Positions 8,123 through 19,244 are shown, numbered from the stretch's first letter. The stretch is 64,000 bases of DNA from Pseudomonadota bacterium (GCA_020161145.1 JAIUPQ010000002.1:62001-126000), one strand, 5' to 3'. Translations and numbers: made by a program. The notes: generated by a model not told the origin, from the sequence alone.

Positions 8123-10024
8123 ATGGACCAAGCCTTGCCCGTGCCCATGAGCCATACCTCCGATCCGCTGCTGCCTGCCATTGACGCGCCGGCTGTCTTG
8201 CGCCAACTCACGCGACCGCAGTTGCACCAGGTGGCGCACGAGTTGCGCGAGTTTTTGCTGCACAGCGTCAGCCGCACCGGCGGCCACCTGTCGTCCAACC
8301 TGGGCACGGTGGAGTTGACGGTGGCGCTGCACCATGTCTTCAACACCCCGCACGACCGCCTGGTCTGGGACGTGGGCCATCAGGCTTACCCACACAAAAT
8401 CCTCACCGGCCGGCGCGAGGCCATGGCCACACTGAAGAAGCTGGGCGGCATCAGCGGGTTTCCGCGTCGATGCGAGAGCGCCTACGACACCTTTGGCGTG
8501 GGCCACTCGTCTACCTCCATCTCGGCCGCGCTGGGCATGGCGCACGCGGCCCGGCTCAAGGGCGAGCAGCGCCGGGTGGTGGCCGTCATCGGCGACGGTG
8601 CGCTGACCGGTGGCATGGCGTTCGAGGCGCTGAACCATGGCGGCTATGCCGGCGGCGCTGGCGTGCCGGACATGCTGGTCATCCTCAACGACAACGACAT
8701 GTCGATCTCGCCCCCGGTGGGCGCACTCAACGGCTATCTGGCACGGCTGCTGAGCGGCAAGTTCTATGCCGCCGCACGGGCTGGCGCCAAAAGCGTGCTC
8801 AAGCACACGCCGCTGTACGAGTTTGCCAAGCGCGTCGAGGAGCAGACCAAGGGCATGGTGGTGCCCAGCACCATCTTCGAAGCCTTTGGCTTCAACTACG
8901 TGGGCCCCATCGACGGCCACGACCTGGACGCCCTGATTCCCACGCTGGAGAACCTGCGCGACGCCAAAGGCCCGCAGTTCCTGCACGTGGTGACCAAGAA
9001 AGGCTATGGCTACCACCGTGCCGAGGTTGACCCCATCGGCTACCACGGCCCCGGCACGTTTGACCCGGCGATCGGGCTCAAGCCGGCCGGCGCGCCGGGC
9101 AAGCAAACCTTCACCCAGGTCTTTGGCCAATGGCTGTGCGACATGGCCGAGGTCGATCCGCGGCTGGTGGGCATCACCCCCGCCATGCGCGAGGGCTCGG
9201 GGATGGTCGAATTTGCCTTGCGCTTTCCCACCCGCTATCACGACGTGGGCATTGCCGAGCAGCATGCCGTCACCTTTGCCGCCGGCCTGGCCTGCGAGGG
9301 GCTCAAGCCCGTGGTGGCCATCTATTCCACCTTCCTGCAGCGTGGCTACGACCAACTCATCCACGACGTGGCCATCCAGAACCTGCCGGTGGTCTTTGCG
9401 CTGGATCGCGCCGGCCTCGTGGGGGCGGATGGTGCCACGCACGCGGGTGCGTTCGACATCGCCTACCTGCGCTGCATTCCGAACATCAGTGTGCTGACGC
9501 CGGCCGACGAAAACGAATGCCGGATGGCGTTGACCGCCGCCTTTGCGCAAGATCACCCGGTGGCCGTGCGTTACCCGCGCGGTGCCGGGGTCGGGGTGGC
9601 GGTCGAGCCGGGCCTCAAAGCCCTGCCCTGGGGGCAGGGTGAGGTGCGGCGGCGCGGCCAGCGGCTGGCCATCCTCGCCTTCGGCACCTTGCTCTACCCG
9701 GCACTCAAGGCGGCCGAGGCACTGGATGCCACCGTGGCCAATATGCGCTTTGCCAAACCCCTGGACGAGGCGCTGGTGCTGGAGCTGGCACGCACCCACG
9801 CGGGGCTGGTTACCATCGAGGAAGGCAGCGTCCAGGGTGGCGCCGGCAGTGCCGTGATGGAGGTGCTGGCGCGCGAGGGCATCGCCGTTCCGGTGTTGCA
9901 GCTGGGGCTGCCCGACACCTTCATCGAGCATGGCGATGTGGCCCAATTGCATGCACAGTGTGGGTTGGACGCGGGTGGCATCGAGGCCGCCGTCAGGCAG
10001 CGCTTCCTGGTTGAAGCGGCCTGA
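8123..10024 (+). CDS. dxs: 1-deoxy-D-xylulose-5-phosphate synthase
   Basis: A 633-residue thiamine-diphosphate enzyme that joins pyruvate and glyceraldehyde-3-phosphate, the entry step of the non-mevalonate isoprenoid pathway. Visible hallmarks are [17 protein letters not shown] near the N-terminus, the TPP-binding [15 protein letters not shown] near residue 157, and the transketolase-like [15 protein letters not shown] near residue 378. The ATG at 8123 is preferred over an in-frame TTG at 8114 that overlaps the ispA stop. The start lies just five bases after the ispA stop, consistent with one operon. Confidence 0.96.
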   Translation: MDQALPVPMSHTSDPLLPAIDAPAVLRQLTRPQLHQVAHELREFLLHSVSRTGGHLSSNLGTVELTVALHHVFNTPHDRLVWDVGHQAYPHKILTGRREAMATLKKLGGISGFPRRCESAYDTFGVGHSSTSISAALGMAHAARLKGEQRRVVAVIGDGALTGGMAFEALNHGGYAGGAGVPDMLVILNDNDMSISPPVGALNGYLARLLSGKFYAAARAGAKSVLKHTPLYEFAKRVEEQTKGMVVPSTIFEAFGFNYVGPIDGHDLDALIPTLENLRDAKGPQFLHVVTKKGYGYHRAEVDPIGYHGPGTFDPAIGLKPAGAPGKQTFTQVFGQWLCDMAEVDPRLVGITPAMREGSGMVEFALRFPTRYHDVGIAEQHAVTFAAGLACEGLKPVVAIYSTFLQRGYDQLIHDVAIQNLPVVFALDRAGLVGADGATHAGAFDIAYLRCIPNISVLTPADENECRMALTAAFAQDHPVAVRYPRGAGVGVAVEPGLKALPWGQGEVRRRGQRLAILAFGTLLYPALKAAEALDATVANMRFAKPLDEALVLELARTHAGLVTIEEGSVQGGAGSAVMEVLAREGIAVPVLQLGLPDTFIEHGDVAQLHAQCGLDAGGIEAAVRQRFLVEAA

Positions 10025-10096
10025 GGCCGTCTTTGGCCACTTGCTTCCGTCCGGAACACCCCCATCTGCGCCTAGCCCTCGTTGACGACTGCCCGC

Positions 10097-10906
10097 ATGC
10101 TGACCAAGACCCTGCCCGCCGACATCCCTGACACCCAAAGCGCACGCGACGAACGCCACCTCGCCATCCAGCGCGTGGGCATCAAAGACGTGCGCTATCC
10201 GCTGACGCTGCAAGTGGCCGGCCAGCCGCAAACCATGGCCGCCACCTGGAGTCTGGACGTGGCGCTGCCGGCCGAGCAGAAGGGTACGCACATGTCGCGC
10301 TTCGTCGCCTGGCTGGACGCGCAGCGCGAACCCATGACGGCGGCCCGCCTGGCGCATCAGCTGGACGCCATGCTGGCACTGCTGCACGCGGACGAAGGCC
10401 GCATCGAAGCGCGTTTCTCGTTCTTTCTGCGCAAGCGCGCACCCGTCTCGGGGGTGCAAAGCCTGCTCGACTACGCCGGCGCCTGGGTGGCCGAGCGTCG
10501 CCATGGCCGCCTGGGCATCTGGGCCGAGGTCGGCGTGCCGGTCAAGAGCCTGTGTCCCTGCTCCAAGGAAATCTCCGACTATGGCGCCCACAACCAGCGC
10601 TCGCTGGTCACGCTGAGGGTCGATTTGTCCGGCAACCTGTTGGACGATAGCCCGCCCGCCTGGGAAGAGTTGGTGCGCTTTGCCGAAGAATCGGCATCCA
10701 GCGAGATCTGGCCCATGCTCAAGCGCGCCGATGAGAAATGGATCACCGAGCGGGCCTACGACAACCCCAAGTTTGTCGAAGACCTGGTGCGCGACGTGGC
10801 GCTGCGGCTCAATGCCGACGCGCGCATCGGCCGCTACGTGGTCGAGGTCGAGAACTTCGAGTCCATCCACAACCATTCGGCTTACGCCAGGATAGAGCGA
10901 GACTGA
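10097..10906 (+). CDS. folE2: GTP cyclohydrolase I, type IB
   Basis: A 269-residue GCYH-IB enzyme converting GTP to 7,8-dihydroneopterin triphosphate for folate and queuosine synthesis. The conserved metal-ligand cysteine region is [19 protein letters not shown] near residue 152, and the C-terminal histidine motif is [15 protein letters not shown] at 10097 is chosen; a TTG fifteen bases upstream is also in frame. This isoform can use metals other than zinc and is often kept or induced under zinc limitation, but no Zur box was identified here. AroQ follows four bases after the stop. Confidence 0.94.
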   Translation: MLTKTLPADIPDTQSARDERHLAIQRVGIKDVRYPLTLQVAGQPQTMAATWSLDVALPAEQKGTHMSRFVAWLDAQREPMTAARLAHQLDAMLALLHADEGRIEARFSFFLRKRAPVSGVQSLLDYAGAWVAERRHGRLGIWAEVGVPVKSLCPCSKEISDYGAHNQRSLVTLRVDLSGNLLDDSPPAWEELVRFAEESASSEIWPMLKRADEKWITERAYDNPKFVEDLVRDVALRLNADARIGRYVVEVENFESIHNHSAYARIERD

Positions 10907-10910
10907 CGCC

Positions 10911-11348
10911 ATGGCCGTACTGCTGCTCAACGGACCCAACCTCAACCTGCTGGGCCTGCGTGAGCCCGAGCTGTACGGCCATGACACGCTGGCCGACGTC
11001 GAGAACCGCTTCGTCGCCGAGGCCGCTGCGCTGGGCCATCCGGCGCAGTGCTTTCAGAGCAACCACGAAGGGGCACTGATCGATCGCATCCATGCGGCGC
11101 GCATCGACGGCACCCAGGGCATTGTCATCAACCCCGGCGGCCTGACCCATACCAGTGTGGCCTTGCGCGACGCACTGCTGGGCGTGGCCCTGCCCTTCGT
11201 CGAAATCCACATCAGCGACGTCCACGCCCGCGAGCCGTTTCGTCACCACTCCTACCTCAGCGATGTGGCCACGGCGGTGGTCGTCGGCCAGGGCGTGGCC
11301 GGCTACCGAAGCGCCCTGCATCTGCTGTGCGCCCGGCTGGCGTCGTGA
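10911..11348 (+). CDS. aroQ: Type II 3-dehydroquinate dehydratase
   Basis: A 145-residue enzyme of the shikimate pathway, converting 3-dehydroquinate to 3-dehydroshikimate. All family motifs are visible: [11 protein letters not shown] at the N-terminus, the catalytic tyrosine in [25 protein letters not shown], and [14 protein letters not shown] with the catalytic histidine. The length is typical for dodecameric AroQ. The stop codon overlaps the GTG start of the next gene by four bases. Confidence 0.96.
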   Translation: MAVLLLNGPNLNLLGLREPELYGHDTLADVENRFVAEAAALGHPAQCFQSNHEGALIDRIHAARIDGTQGIVINPGGLTHTSVALRDALLGVALPFVEIHISDVHAREPFRHHSYLSDVATAVVVGQGVAGYRSALHLLCARLAS

Positions 11349-13864
11349 ACGCCTGGCAACTGGCCTGGCGGCAGGCGCGCGTGGACGCGCGCGCGGGTGA
11401 GTTGCGGCTGCTGTTTGCCGCCGTGGTGCTGGCCGTGGCCGCGCTGACGGCGGTGGCCTTCTTTGCCGCCCGCGTGCAAGGCGGGCTGGAGCGGGACGCG
11501 GCGCAACTGCTTGGCGGCGATGCCGTGGTCAGCAGCGACCAGCCCACGCCACCCGCCGTGCTGGCGCGCGCCCAGGCCCTGGGCCTGGCCACGGCGGCGT
11601 CCGTCGGCTTTCCCAGCATGGCGCGCGCACCAGACGAGGCGGGCGGCGCCAGCCGCCTGGTGGCGCTCAAGGCCGTGGACGCGGCCTACCCGCTGCGTGG
11701 CCAGTTGCGCATTGCGCCCGGCGGCAACGTGGCCCATGGCCCGCCGGCCGGCAGCGTCTGGGTGGACGCGGCGCTGCTGACGGCGCTCGACCTGCAACCT
11801 GGCCAGGCGCTGTGGCTGGGCGATGCCCGCCTCACCATCGCCGCCGTGCTGGAGGCCGAGCCCGATCGCGGCGGCGGCTTCATCAACTTTGCACCGCGCG
11901 TCATGCTGGCGCTGGCCGACCTGCCAGCCACCGGCCTCGTGCAGCCGGCCAGCCGCATCACCTACCGGCTGGCCGTCATCGACCCCACGGCGCGCGGCGC
12001 CCGCCCCGCCCAGGTGCGCGCGTTCACACAGTGGGTGACCGAACAGGCCGAGCAGCAGGATTGGCGCGGCCTGCGGGTCGAGTCGCTCGAAGGTGGCCGG
12101 CCCGAAATGCGCCAGACGCTGACCCGGGCCCAGACCTTTCTCAATCTGGTTGCCCTGTTGGCCGCCCTGTTGGCGGCGGTGGCCATTGCCCTGGCGGCGC
12201 AAGACTATGCGCGCCGGCATCTGGACGACTGCGCCATGCTGCGCGTGCTGGGGGTGCGCCAGCGCACCATGGCGCTGGCGTTTGCGCTGCTGTTTGGCGG
12301 CCTGGCCCTGGCCGCCGGGGCTGTGGGCGCGCTGGCGGGCTGGGCGCTGCACCATGCGTTTGCGGCGTTGCTCGCACTGTGGCTGCCGGTGGCGCTGGCG
12401 CCGGCACCGCTGACGCCGCTGGCGCTGGGCCTTGGGGTGGCGCTGATGCTGGTGCTGGGCTTTGGCTTGCCGGCGGTGCTGCAACTGGCGCGCGTGCCGC
12501 CGCTGCGCGTGGTGCGACGCGACCTCGGCACGCTGCAGCCGGCCTCGCTGGCGGCTGCCCTGACGGGCCTGACCGCGTTCGGTGCGCTGTTGCTGGTGGT
12601 GGCCGGTGACCTGAAGCTGGGCGGCATTGCCGTGGGCGGCTTTGCCGTGGCGCTGCTGGCGTTTGCGCTGCTGGCCTGGCTGCTGCTGCGGGCCTTGCGC
12701 CCGCTGGCGGCCAGGGCGCCACGCGCCACACCGGCCGTGATGGCGCTTCGCCAACTCACCGCACGCCCAGGCGCAGCGGTGCTGCAGACGGCCTCACTGG
12801 CCGTGGGGCTGATGGCGCTGGCATTGCTGGTGCTGGTGCGCACCGACTTGATGCAAAGCTGGCGTGCCGCCGTGCCGGCCGACGCACCCAACCGCTTCGT
12901 CATCAGCATCCAGCCCGACCAGGCGAGCGATTTCCGGGCCATGCTGGACGGTGCGGGCGTGGTGGGCTACGACTGGTTCCCCATGATCCGTGGCCGCCTC
13001 ATCGCCATCAACGATCAACCGGTGGCCACGCGTTACGCGAGCGACGAGCGCGCTCGCCGCACCGTGGAGCGCGAGTTCAACCTCAGCCACGCCGCCCAGA
13101 TGCCCGATCACAACCGCCTCGTGGGCGGTGCCTGGGGTGCCGGGGATGCACAAGGCCTGTCGATCGAGGAGGGGGTGGCCGAGACGCTGGGCGTGCAGCT
13201 CGGCGACGCGCTGACCTTCGAGTTTGCCGGCAGCCCGCACACCACCCGCATCACCAGCGTGCGCCGGGTCGACTGGACGTCGCTGCGTGCCAACTTCTTC
13301 GTCATGTACCCGCTGGCCGAGATGCCGGATGCGCCGGTCACCTACATGACCGCCTTTCATGCGCCGGCCGATGCACGGTTCGACGTGCAACTGACGCGGC
13401 GCTTTCCCAACGTCACGGCGGTGGACGTGTCGGCCTCGCTGGCGCAAATGCAGACGGTGGTGACGCAGATCAGCCAGGCGGTGGAGTTGCTGTTCACCTT
13501 CACGGTGGCCGCTGGCGTGCTGGTGCTGCTGGCGGCGGTGGGGGCCACCCGCGAGGCACGTGCGCACGAGTACGCCGTCATGCGTGCACTGGGCGCACCG
13601 CGCCTGCTGCTGGCGCGGATGCAACGCGCCGAACTGCTGGGCCTGGGCGCGCTGGCCGGCGGGCTGGCCACGCTGGCGGCGCTGGCGGTGGGCTGGTTGC
13701 TGGCGCGCGAGGTGTTCGGTTTTGCCTGGCGCGGCGTGCCCTGGGCGCCGCTGGTGGGGGCGGTGGCGGGTGCGCTGCTGGCCTGGGCGGCCGGCTCCTG
13801 GAGCTTGCGCGGCCTGACGCGGCGGCCGGTGGCGCAGACGCTGCGCCGCTCGACGGCCGAATAG
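11345..13864 (+). CDS. FtsX-like ABC transporter permease (YbbP-type)
   Basis: An 839-residue inner-membrane protein starting with GTG at 11345, overlapping the aroQ stop (GTGA). It has an N-terminal helix, a periplasmic MacB-type domain (about residues 45 to 250), a block of seven to eight helices, a second periplasmic domain (about 520 to 705) and three C-terminal helices with the FtsX signature around [18 protein letters not shown]. This is the layout of YbbP-like permeases, which work with a LolD-like ATPase (YbbA). No ATPase gene is adjacent, which is unusual for this pair. Substrate is unknown; lipoprotein or envelope lipid transport is typical for the wider family. Confidence 0.85.
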   Translation: MNAWQLAWRQARVDARAGELRLLFAAVVLAVAALTAVAFFAARVQGGLERDAAQLLGGDAVVSSDQPTPPAVLARAQALGLATAASVGFPSMARAPDEAGGASRLVALKAVDAAYPLRGQLRIAPGGNVAHGPPAGSVWVDAALLTALDLQPGQALWLGDARLTIAAVLEAEPDRGGGFINFAPRVMLALADLPATGLVQPASRITYRLAVIDPTARGARPAQVRAFTQWVTEQAEQQDWRGLRVESLEGGRPEMRQTLTRAQTFLNLVALLAALLAAVAIALAAQDYARRHLDDCAMLRVLGVRQRTMALAFALLFGGLALAAGAVGALAGWALHHAFAALLALWLPVALAPAPLTPLALGLGVALMLVLGFGLPAVLQLARVPPLRVVRRDLGTLQPASLAAALTGLTAFGALLLVVAGDLKLGGIAVGGFAVALLAFALLAWLLLRALRPLAARAPRATPAVMALRQLTARPGAAVLQTASLAVGLMALALLVLVRTDLMQSWRAAVPADAPNRFVISIQPDQASDFRAMLDGAGVVGYDWFPMIRGRLIAINDQPVATRYASDERARRTVEREFNLSHAAQMPDHNRLVGGAWGAGDAQGLSIEEGVAETLGVQLGDALTFEFAGSPHTTRITSVRRVDWTSLRANFFVMYPLAEMPDAPVTYMTAFHAPADARFDVQLTRRFPNVTAVDVSASLAQMQTVVTQISQAVELLFTFTVAAGVLVLLAAVGATREARAHEYAVMRALGAPRLLLARMQRAELLGLGALAGGLATLAALAVGWLLAREVFGFAWRGVPWAPLVGAVAGALLAWAAGSWSLRGLTRRPVAQTLRRSTAE

Positions 13865-13871
13865 CGCGGGG

Positions 13872-14711
13872 TCAGCCCAACGTAAAGAAGAAGGTCGCGC
13901 CCTGGCCCACCTCGGCCTCGGCCCAGATGTCGCCGCCATGGCGGCGGACGATGCGCCGCACCGAGGCCAGGCCCACGCCCGTACCCTGGAAATCGGTGGC
14001 GCTGTGCAGGCGCTGGAATACACCAAACAATCGGTCGGCAAACCGCATGTCGAAACCAGCACCGTTGTCGGCCACGGCATACACACGCCGCCCTTCCTGC
14101 TCGGTGCAAAAAAACCGGATGCGGGCGTCGGTGTTCTTGGCGCTGTATTTCCAGGCATTGCCCAGCAGATTCTCCAGCGTCACGCGCAGCAGCGTGGGGT
14201 CACCCTGAACGTGCAGGCCGGGCGCAATCTCCACGGCCACCTTGCGCGCGGGTTCGGCGCGGCGCAAATCCTCCATGATGTAAGCGGCCAATTGCGACAA
14301 GTCCACCGGTTTGGTCACCAGGGGCTGCATTTGCAGGCGCGACAGCGCCAGCAGCGCGTCGATCATGCTGTTCATGCGGGCGCTGGCGGCCAGCAGCCGG
14401 TCAATATGGTCGTTGGCGATGCGATCCAGTTGCGGGCCGTAATCCTCCTTGAGGATGCGGGCAAAGCCCTCGGCCACGCGGATGGGGGCCCGCAGGTCGT
14501 GGGAGATGGAGTAGATGAACGAATCCCGTTCGTCGTCTGAGCTGGCCGCCGCAGATGGCGCCAGGAGGGGCGGCTGCGGCCGGGCGGGCGGCGCGGCCTG
14601 TTGCAGCCGCCGCAGCGCCTCCCGGACGTGGCGTTGCTGCCAATACGACCACCACGCACCCGCCGCGACGCACGCCACGCCAAACGACAGCCAGGCCCAA
14701 AGCGCAGGCAT
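13872..14711 (-). CDS. Sensor histidine kinase with short membrane anchor
   Basis: A 279-residue kinase starting with ATG at 14711 (MPALWAWLSFGVACVAAGAW); an upstream TTG would add ten residues. One membrane helix is followed by a short linker, a HisKA domain with SISHDLRAPIRVAEGFARIL, and a HATPase domain with NLLGNAWKYSAKN, DNGAGFD and GTGVGLASVRRIV. There is no extracytoplasmic sensor domain, so the signal is likely cytoplasmic or comes from a partner. It resembles the phytochrome-like cell-division kinases that lack a separate input. It is divergent from the Hpt and GGDEF-EAL genes, which may receive its phosphate. Confidence 0.88.
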   Translation of the reverse strand: MPALWAWLSFGVACVAAGAWWSYWQQRHVREALRRLQQAAPPARPQPPLLAPSAAASSDDERDSFIYSISHDLRAPIRVAEGFARILKEDYGPQLDRIANDHIDRLLAASARMNSMIDALLALSRLQMQPLVTKPVDLSQLAAYIMEDLRRAEPARKVAVEIAPGLHVQGDPTLLRVTLENLLGNAWKYSAKNTDARIRFFCTEQEGRRVYAVADNGAGFDMRFADRLFGVFQRLHSATDFQGTGVGLASVRRIVRRHGGDIWAEAEVGQGATFFFTLG

Positions 14712-14897
14712 CAGGGCAGCGCCGCATGGCGGCCGGAGCAAAAGCAGAGGGTGACGGTCATGCGCGGGGGCTGGCGATCATCAAGTTCTTTTCATTGTAG
14801 GTAAGCGTGCAAACAGTGGGGGTATGTCCACCGCCATTCTGGGTATTGACGATGGGCGCTGAGGTGTATATTGCTTTAGTCACCTTCCAGGATCGCT

Positions 14898-15281
14898 ATG
14901 ACCCCCTCCCTCCATGAGGCCACCACCAACGACGCGTTGGATCCTCGCAGCCTGGATCAATTGCGCGCACTGGACCCCACACGGAGCACCGGTTTCCTGC
15001 AGCGGGTATTGCAAACCTATTTGCAGGCGCTCGAGCGGCAAACCGGTCAGATGACCGAGGCCGCGCAACGGCAGGATGCTGGCGGCGTCGGCGCGGCAGC
15101 CCATTCGCTGAAATCGGCATCGGCCAGCATCGGCGCCAAGTCCATGGCCGCTGAATGTGCGGCGCTGGAGCGCCTCGCGCAAGCGGGGTGGAGCCCGGCG
15201 CTGGCGCTGGCCTTGCCCGACATCGGTCGGGCGGCAGCACAGGCGCGCACCGCCGTGCAACGCGAACTGGCCTCGGTGTGA
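14898..15281 (+). CDS. Hpt (histidine phosphotransfer) domain protein
   Basis: A 127-residue single-domain phosphotransfer protein. The phosphorylated histidine lies in AAHSLKSASASIGA near residue 69, matching the H-x-L-K-x-x-S-x-x-x-G Hpt signature. The rest is a four-helix bundle. It should relay phosphate between a kinase and the REC domain of the next protein. Its stop overlaps the GTG start of the response regulator by four bases, which strongly suggests they work together. The 186-base region before it holds no other gene and should carry its promoter. Confidence 0.9.
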   Translation: MTPSLHEATTNDALDPRSLDQLRALDPTRSTGFLQRVLQTYLQALERQTGQMTEAAQRQDAGGVGAAAHSLKSASASIGAKSMAAECAALERLAQAGWSPALALALPDIGRAAAQARTAVQRELASV

Positions 15282-17554
15282 GCAGCGTGCTCAGCCCCGC
15301 CAGGCCGCCGGCTGGCCAGAGTGCGCCGCGTGTGCTGTTGGTGGACGATGACGACGTCAACCTGATGCTGGTGTCGGCCGCGCTGACGCAGCACGGCTTT
15401 GCCGTCAGCCAGGCCAGTGGTGGCCGGCAGGCGCTGGAGATGCTGGCCAGCTGGATTCCCGATCTGGTGGTGCTGGACGCCCGCATGCCCGACCTCGACG
15501 GCTTTCAGACCTGCGAGGCGCTGCGCCGCATGTACGGCTTCGACAACGTGCCGGTGCTGATGCTCACCGGCCTGGACGACGACGCCTCCATCAACCGCGC
15601 CTACCAGGCCGGCGCCACCGATTTCTTCGTCAAGTCCAACCAGTGGAGTTTGCTGGCGGGGCGGCTGCGCTACATGCTGCGCGCCGCGCGCACGCACCAG
15701 GAGCTGGTGCGCAGCAAGATCAAGCTGGCGCGCGCGCAAGACCTGGCGCGCATGGGCAGTTTCGACGCGCCGTACTCCCCAGGCCAACCGTTTGGCGTGC
15801 AGTTGCGGCTGTCGGACGAGGGCTTGCGCGTGTTCGGCGTGCCGCCCGGGATGCAGCTGACCATGCGCGCCGTGCTGCACATGATTCCCTCAGGCGACCG
15901 CCATGTGCTGATCCGCCAGTTGCGGCTGCTGCTGGAGCAGGTGGCGGTCATCAACGTCGACGTGCCCATGCACCTGCCCGACGGGCGCTTTCGCATCATC
16001 CACATCGAGGGCGAGGCCGAGTTTGGCGAGTTGGGGCACTGCGTCGGCTACACCGGCATCGTGCAGGACGTGACCGACCGCCGCCAGGCCGAGGACAGCA
16101 TCCGCCGCCTGGCCAACAACGACTCCCTCACCAGCCTGCCCAACCGCCGGCAACTGGTCTGGCGCACCGAGCGGGCGCTGGAGTATGCGCGCCGCATGGG
16201 ACACCAGGTGGCGCTGTTGATGATCGACCTGGATCGCTTCAAGAACATCAACGACACATTGGGCCACGTGGCCGGCGACGAGCTTTTGGTCGAGGTGGCC
16301 AACCGCCTGCGCGGCTGCGTGCGCCACAGCGAGCAGATCTTTGACGGCGTCATCGAATCCGCCGGCGCCCGCACCCACCGCGCGCTGGAAGCCGTCGGCC
16401 GGCTGGGCGGCGATGAGTTCGTTGCCCTGCTGCCCGAGGTCACCGAAGAGGGCGACGCCGAACGCGTGGCCATGCGGGTGCTGGACGCTTTGCGCGAGCC
16501 CATCTACGTGGCCGGCCAGGAGTGCTTTGCCACCGCCAGCGTGGGCATCGCGCTGTACCCGCGCGACGGCCTGAACGTGCACGACTTGATGCGCAATGCC
16601 GACGTGGCCATGTATGCCGCCAAGTCCGGCGGGCGCAACGCCAGCCTGATCTACTCGGCCCAGTTGGCGGGCCGGGGCCGCGAGCGGCTGGAGTTGGAGA
16701 CCGCGCTGCACAAGGCCATCGAGCGCGATGAGCTGGTGCTGTACTACCAGCCCAAGGTGGATGTGACCCAGGGCCGCATGGTCGGCACCGAGGCCTTGAT
16801 GCGCTGGCACCGGGGCGACCGCCTGGTGCCGCCCAATGAGTTCATTCCCCTGGCCGAGGAAACCGGTCTCATCGTGCCGCTGACCGAATGGGCGCTGCGC
16901 GAGGCGGCCCGCCAGGCGGCCGCCTGGCGCGACGAGTTCGGTTTCGCCGGCTCGGTGGCGGTCAACATGAGCAACCGCATGTTCCTGCGCAGCGACCTGG
17001 TCGAGCAAATCATGCAGGCGCTGGAGCCGCACGGGTTGCCGCCGCAGATGCTGCTGCTGGAAATCACCGAAGACAGCCTGATGAAGGATCTGCACCAGAT
17101 CCTGCCCATGCTGCAACAGCTCAACGACCGAGGCGTGCAGGTCTCGGTCGATGACTTCGGCACCGGCTACTCGTCGCTGTCGCGCCTCACCGCGCTGCCC
17201 ATTGCCGAGGTCAAGATCGACCGCTCCTTCGTCAACGACCTGGTTGTCACGCGCAAAGGCACGGCCGTCATCCGCACCATCGTCGCGTTGGCGCGGGCGC
17301 TGGGCTTGCGTGTCATTGCCGAGGGCGTGGAGACCGTCAGCCAGCAAGAGGCCTTGTACCGCCAGGGCTGCGGCATGATGCAGGGCTTTCTGTTCAGCCG
17401 GCCCATGCCGGGCGCCGAACTGGCGACCTGGGTGCGCAACTTCTCGCTGACACCGCAAGGGCCTTACCTCACCGGCGTAGGCCCCAGGGGCGAGGCGTTG
17501 AGCGAGCCGTCGGCGCTGTCCCCCGCTGGAGTCCATCATGGCGGAGGGATTTGA
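15278..17554 (+). CDS. REC-PAS-GGDEF-EAL response regulator for cyclic di-GMP
   Basis: A 758-residue multidomain protein starting with GTG at 15278. The REC domain (about residues 20 to 135) has VLLVDDDDVN and the phospho-accepting aspartate in LVVLDARMPD. A PAS-like domain follows (about 165 to 275), then a GGDEF domain with an intact GGDEF motif near residue 384, then an EAL domain with TEALMRW and DDFGTGYSSLSRL. Both catalytic motifs appear intact, so it could make or break cyclic di-GMP, or use GTP to regulate the EAL half. The GGDEF domain carries an extra segment just before the motif (VRHSEQIFDGVIESAGARTH). It is coupled to the Hpt gene upstream and overlaps the next diguanylate cyclase gene by 17 bases. 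Confidence 0.9.
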   Translation: MSSVLSPARPPAGQSAPRVLLVDDDDVNLMLVSAALTQHGFAVSQASGGRQALEMLASWIPDLVVLDARMPDLDGFQTCEALRRMYGFDNVPVLMLTGLDDDASINRAYQAGATDFFVKSNQWSLLAGRLRYMLRAARTHQELVRSKIKLARAQDLARMGSFDAPYSPGQPFGVQLRLSDEGLRVFGVPPGMQLTMRAVLHMIPSGDRHVLIRQLRLLLEQVAVINVDVPMHLPDGRFRIIHIEGEAEFGELGHCVGYTGIVQDVTDRRQAEDSIRRLANNDSLTSLPNRRQLVWRTERALEYARRMGHQVALLMIDLDRFKNINDTLGHVAGDELLVEVANRLRGCVRHSEQIFDGVIESAGARTHRALEAVGRLGGDEFVALLPEVTEEGDAERVAMRVLDALREPIYVAGQECFATASVGIALYPRDGLNVHDLMRNADVAMYAAKSGGRNASLIYSAQLAGRGRERLELETALHKAIERDELVLYYQPKVDVTQGRMVGTEALMRWHRGDRLVPPNEFIPLAEETGLIVPLTEWALREAARQAAAWRDEFGFAGSVAVNMSNRMFLRSDLVEQIMQALEPHGLPPQMLLLEITEDSLMKDLHQILPMLQQLNDRGVQVSVDDFGTGYSSLSRLTALPIAEVKIDRSFVNDLVVTRKGTAVIRTIVALARALGLRVIAEGVETVSQQEALYRQGCGMMQGFLFSRPMPGAELATWVRNFSLTPQGPYLTGVGPRGEALSEPSALSPAGVHHGGGI

Positions 17555-19244
17555 CGCCGCCGCCGTCGCCAAGGCCACGCTGCGCCGGCTAGCCCAGGCC
17601 CGACTGGAGCCCACCCCCGAGAACTACGCCCGTGCCTGGGCCGAGGAAAGCGGCGGCCCTGCGCCCAGCACGCTGCCGGCCCGTGCCCGGCCGGTGCTGG
17701 TGCGCCTGGTCGCGCGCGCCACCGACGGTGCCGACACCCGCGACGCCTTGCTGCGCCCCCTGCTGGCCGGTCAATGGGACGAAGCCAGCCGGTTGCTGAC
17801 CGACCTGGGCGAGTCTGGTGTCCAGCAGGCCCGGCAATGGGCGCAACTCATCGAGCGCCTGTTGCGCGGCCTCGAGCGCGGCGGCCGGCAGTGGACGCTG
17901 GCGCGCCGCAAAGACAGTGTGTTGCGGGTGCTGGAGGCCAGCGGCACCGATCAACGCCGCCTGGCCCAGCGGCTGACGCAACTGCTGGCCGCCTGGGAGG
18001 GCGATGGCAACGCCGCGCCCAGCGAGGCGGACACCGCCCCGGTGGCCGATGCCGATGGCGCGGGCGGCAGCGGGGCCGAGTTCGTGGACCCATTGCACAC
18101 CACCGTGTTGGCCGCGCTGCCGGCCAGCCACGAGCTGGCCGAGGCGCTGGCCGGCTGGCGCCAGCGCTGGCAGGCCGAAGGCCCCAGCAGCGAGCGCGCC
18201 CATGAACTGGCCGCGCTGTGCGAGCGCGCCCGCACGCTGCTGGGCCAGCGTGACCACTTGTTGGACCAGGTGCACCAACTGGCCACCGACCTGGCCGCCA
18301 GCCTGCACGACGTGGCCGAAGACCAGAGCTGGGTTCAGGGCCAGATGGCCGGCCTCGCCGCCGAGCTGGCGCAGCCGCCCAGCAGCCGCAGCGTGCGCGA
18401 CGCCGCCCAGTTGCTGGCCGACGCCCGCGTCCGCCACGGCGAGTTGCGCACCCAGCGTGCCCAGGCCCGCGACGCCCTCAAGCAGGTGTTTGCCCAGGTG
18501 CTGCAGGAGCTGGGTGAGCTCGACTCCCACACGGGCCGCTTCAGCGACGGCCTGACGCGCTACGTAGACCGGCTGGGCGAGGCCGTCACCTTGCAGGATG
18601 CATCCTCCGCCCTGCAAGAGATGCTGACCGAAGGCCAGCGCGTGCAGACGGCCGTGCGCCACACCCGCACCCGCCTGCAGGACGAACACACGCGGGCCCA
18701 GCAGTTGGAGCAGCAGGTGCAGACGCTGGAAGGCGAGTTGCGCCGCCTCTCCGACGAAGTGGCCACCGACGCCCTGACCCGCGTGGCCAATCGCCGCGGC
18801 CTGGAAACCGCATTCGTGCAGGAGTCCGCGCAGGCCCAGCGCGATGCCGCGCCGCTGGCCGTGGGCCTGCTGGACATCGACAACTTCAAGCGCCTCAACG
18901 ACAGCCTGGGCCACACCGCCGGCGACGCCGCGCTGGTGGCGCTGGCGCGCCACGTGCAAGGCCAGTTGCGGCCGGTGGACAAGGTGGCCCGCTATGGCGG
19001 CGAGGAGTTCGCCGTGCTGCTGCCCGCCACGCAGGTGGACCAGGCCCAGACCACGCTGACGCGCCTGCAGCGGGCGTTGTCGGCAGGGCTGTTCATGCAC
19101 GAGGGCAAAGACGTCTTCGTCACCTTCTCGGCCGGCGTCACCGCCTGGCGGCCCGGCGAATCGCTGGCCACCGCGCTGGCGCGCGCCGATGAGGCGCTGT
19201 ACGAAGCCAAGCGCTCCGGCAAGAACCGAACCTGCGCGGCCTGA
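17538..19244 (+). CDS. Diguanylate cyclase (GGDEF) with long coiled-coil N-terminus
   Basis: A 568-residue soluble protein whose C-terminal GGDEF domain has ALTRVANRRGLE, DIDNFKRLNDSLGH and an intact RYGGEEFAVLLP motif near residue 488. The first 400 residues are helical and rich in alanine, glutamine and arginine, with coiled-coil stretches before the catalytic domain. They resemble the DUF484-free sensor-less N-termini of the YdaM/T-type cyclases in betaproteobacteria. There are no membrane segments. The gene overlaps the REC-GGDEF-EAL gene by 17 bases and is probably in the same operon, giving a kinase, Hpt, cyclase/phosphodiesterase and cyclase set. Confidence 0.88.
   Translation: MAEGFDAAAVAKATLRRLAQARLEPTPENYARAWAEESGGPAPSTLPARARPVLVRLVARATDGADTRDALLRPLLAGQWDEASRLLTDLGESGVQQARQWAQLIERLLRGLERGGRQWTLARRKDSVLRVLEASGTDQRRLAQRLTQLLAAWEGDGNAAPSEADTAPVADADGAGGSGAEFVDPLHTTVLAALPASHELAEALAGWRQRWQAEGPSSERAHELAALCERARTLLGQRDHLLDQVHQLATDLAASLHDVAEDQSWVQGQMAGLAAELAQPPSSRSVRDAAQLLADARVRHGELRTQRAQARDALKQVFAQVLQELGELDSHTGRFSDGLTRYVDRLGEAVTLQDASSALQEMLTEGQRVQTAVRHTRTRLQDEHTRAQQLEQQVQTLEGELRRLSDEVATDALTRVANRRGLETAFVQESAQAQRDAAPLAVGLLDIDNFKRLNDSLGHTAGDAALVALARHVQGQLRPVDKVARYGGEEFAVLLPATQVDQAQTTLTRLQRALSAGLFMHEGKDVFVTFSAGVTAWRPGESLATALARADEALYEAKRSGKNRTCAA

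Noticed and set aside
7970-10987. A 1005-codon open frame on the minus strand opposite dxs and folE2
   Set aside because: Antisense shadow of high-GC coding sequence; low-complexity composition, no domains, and the plus-strand genes are unmistakable. The same applies to long minus-strand frames at 178-1599, 30691-32847 and 41512-43770.
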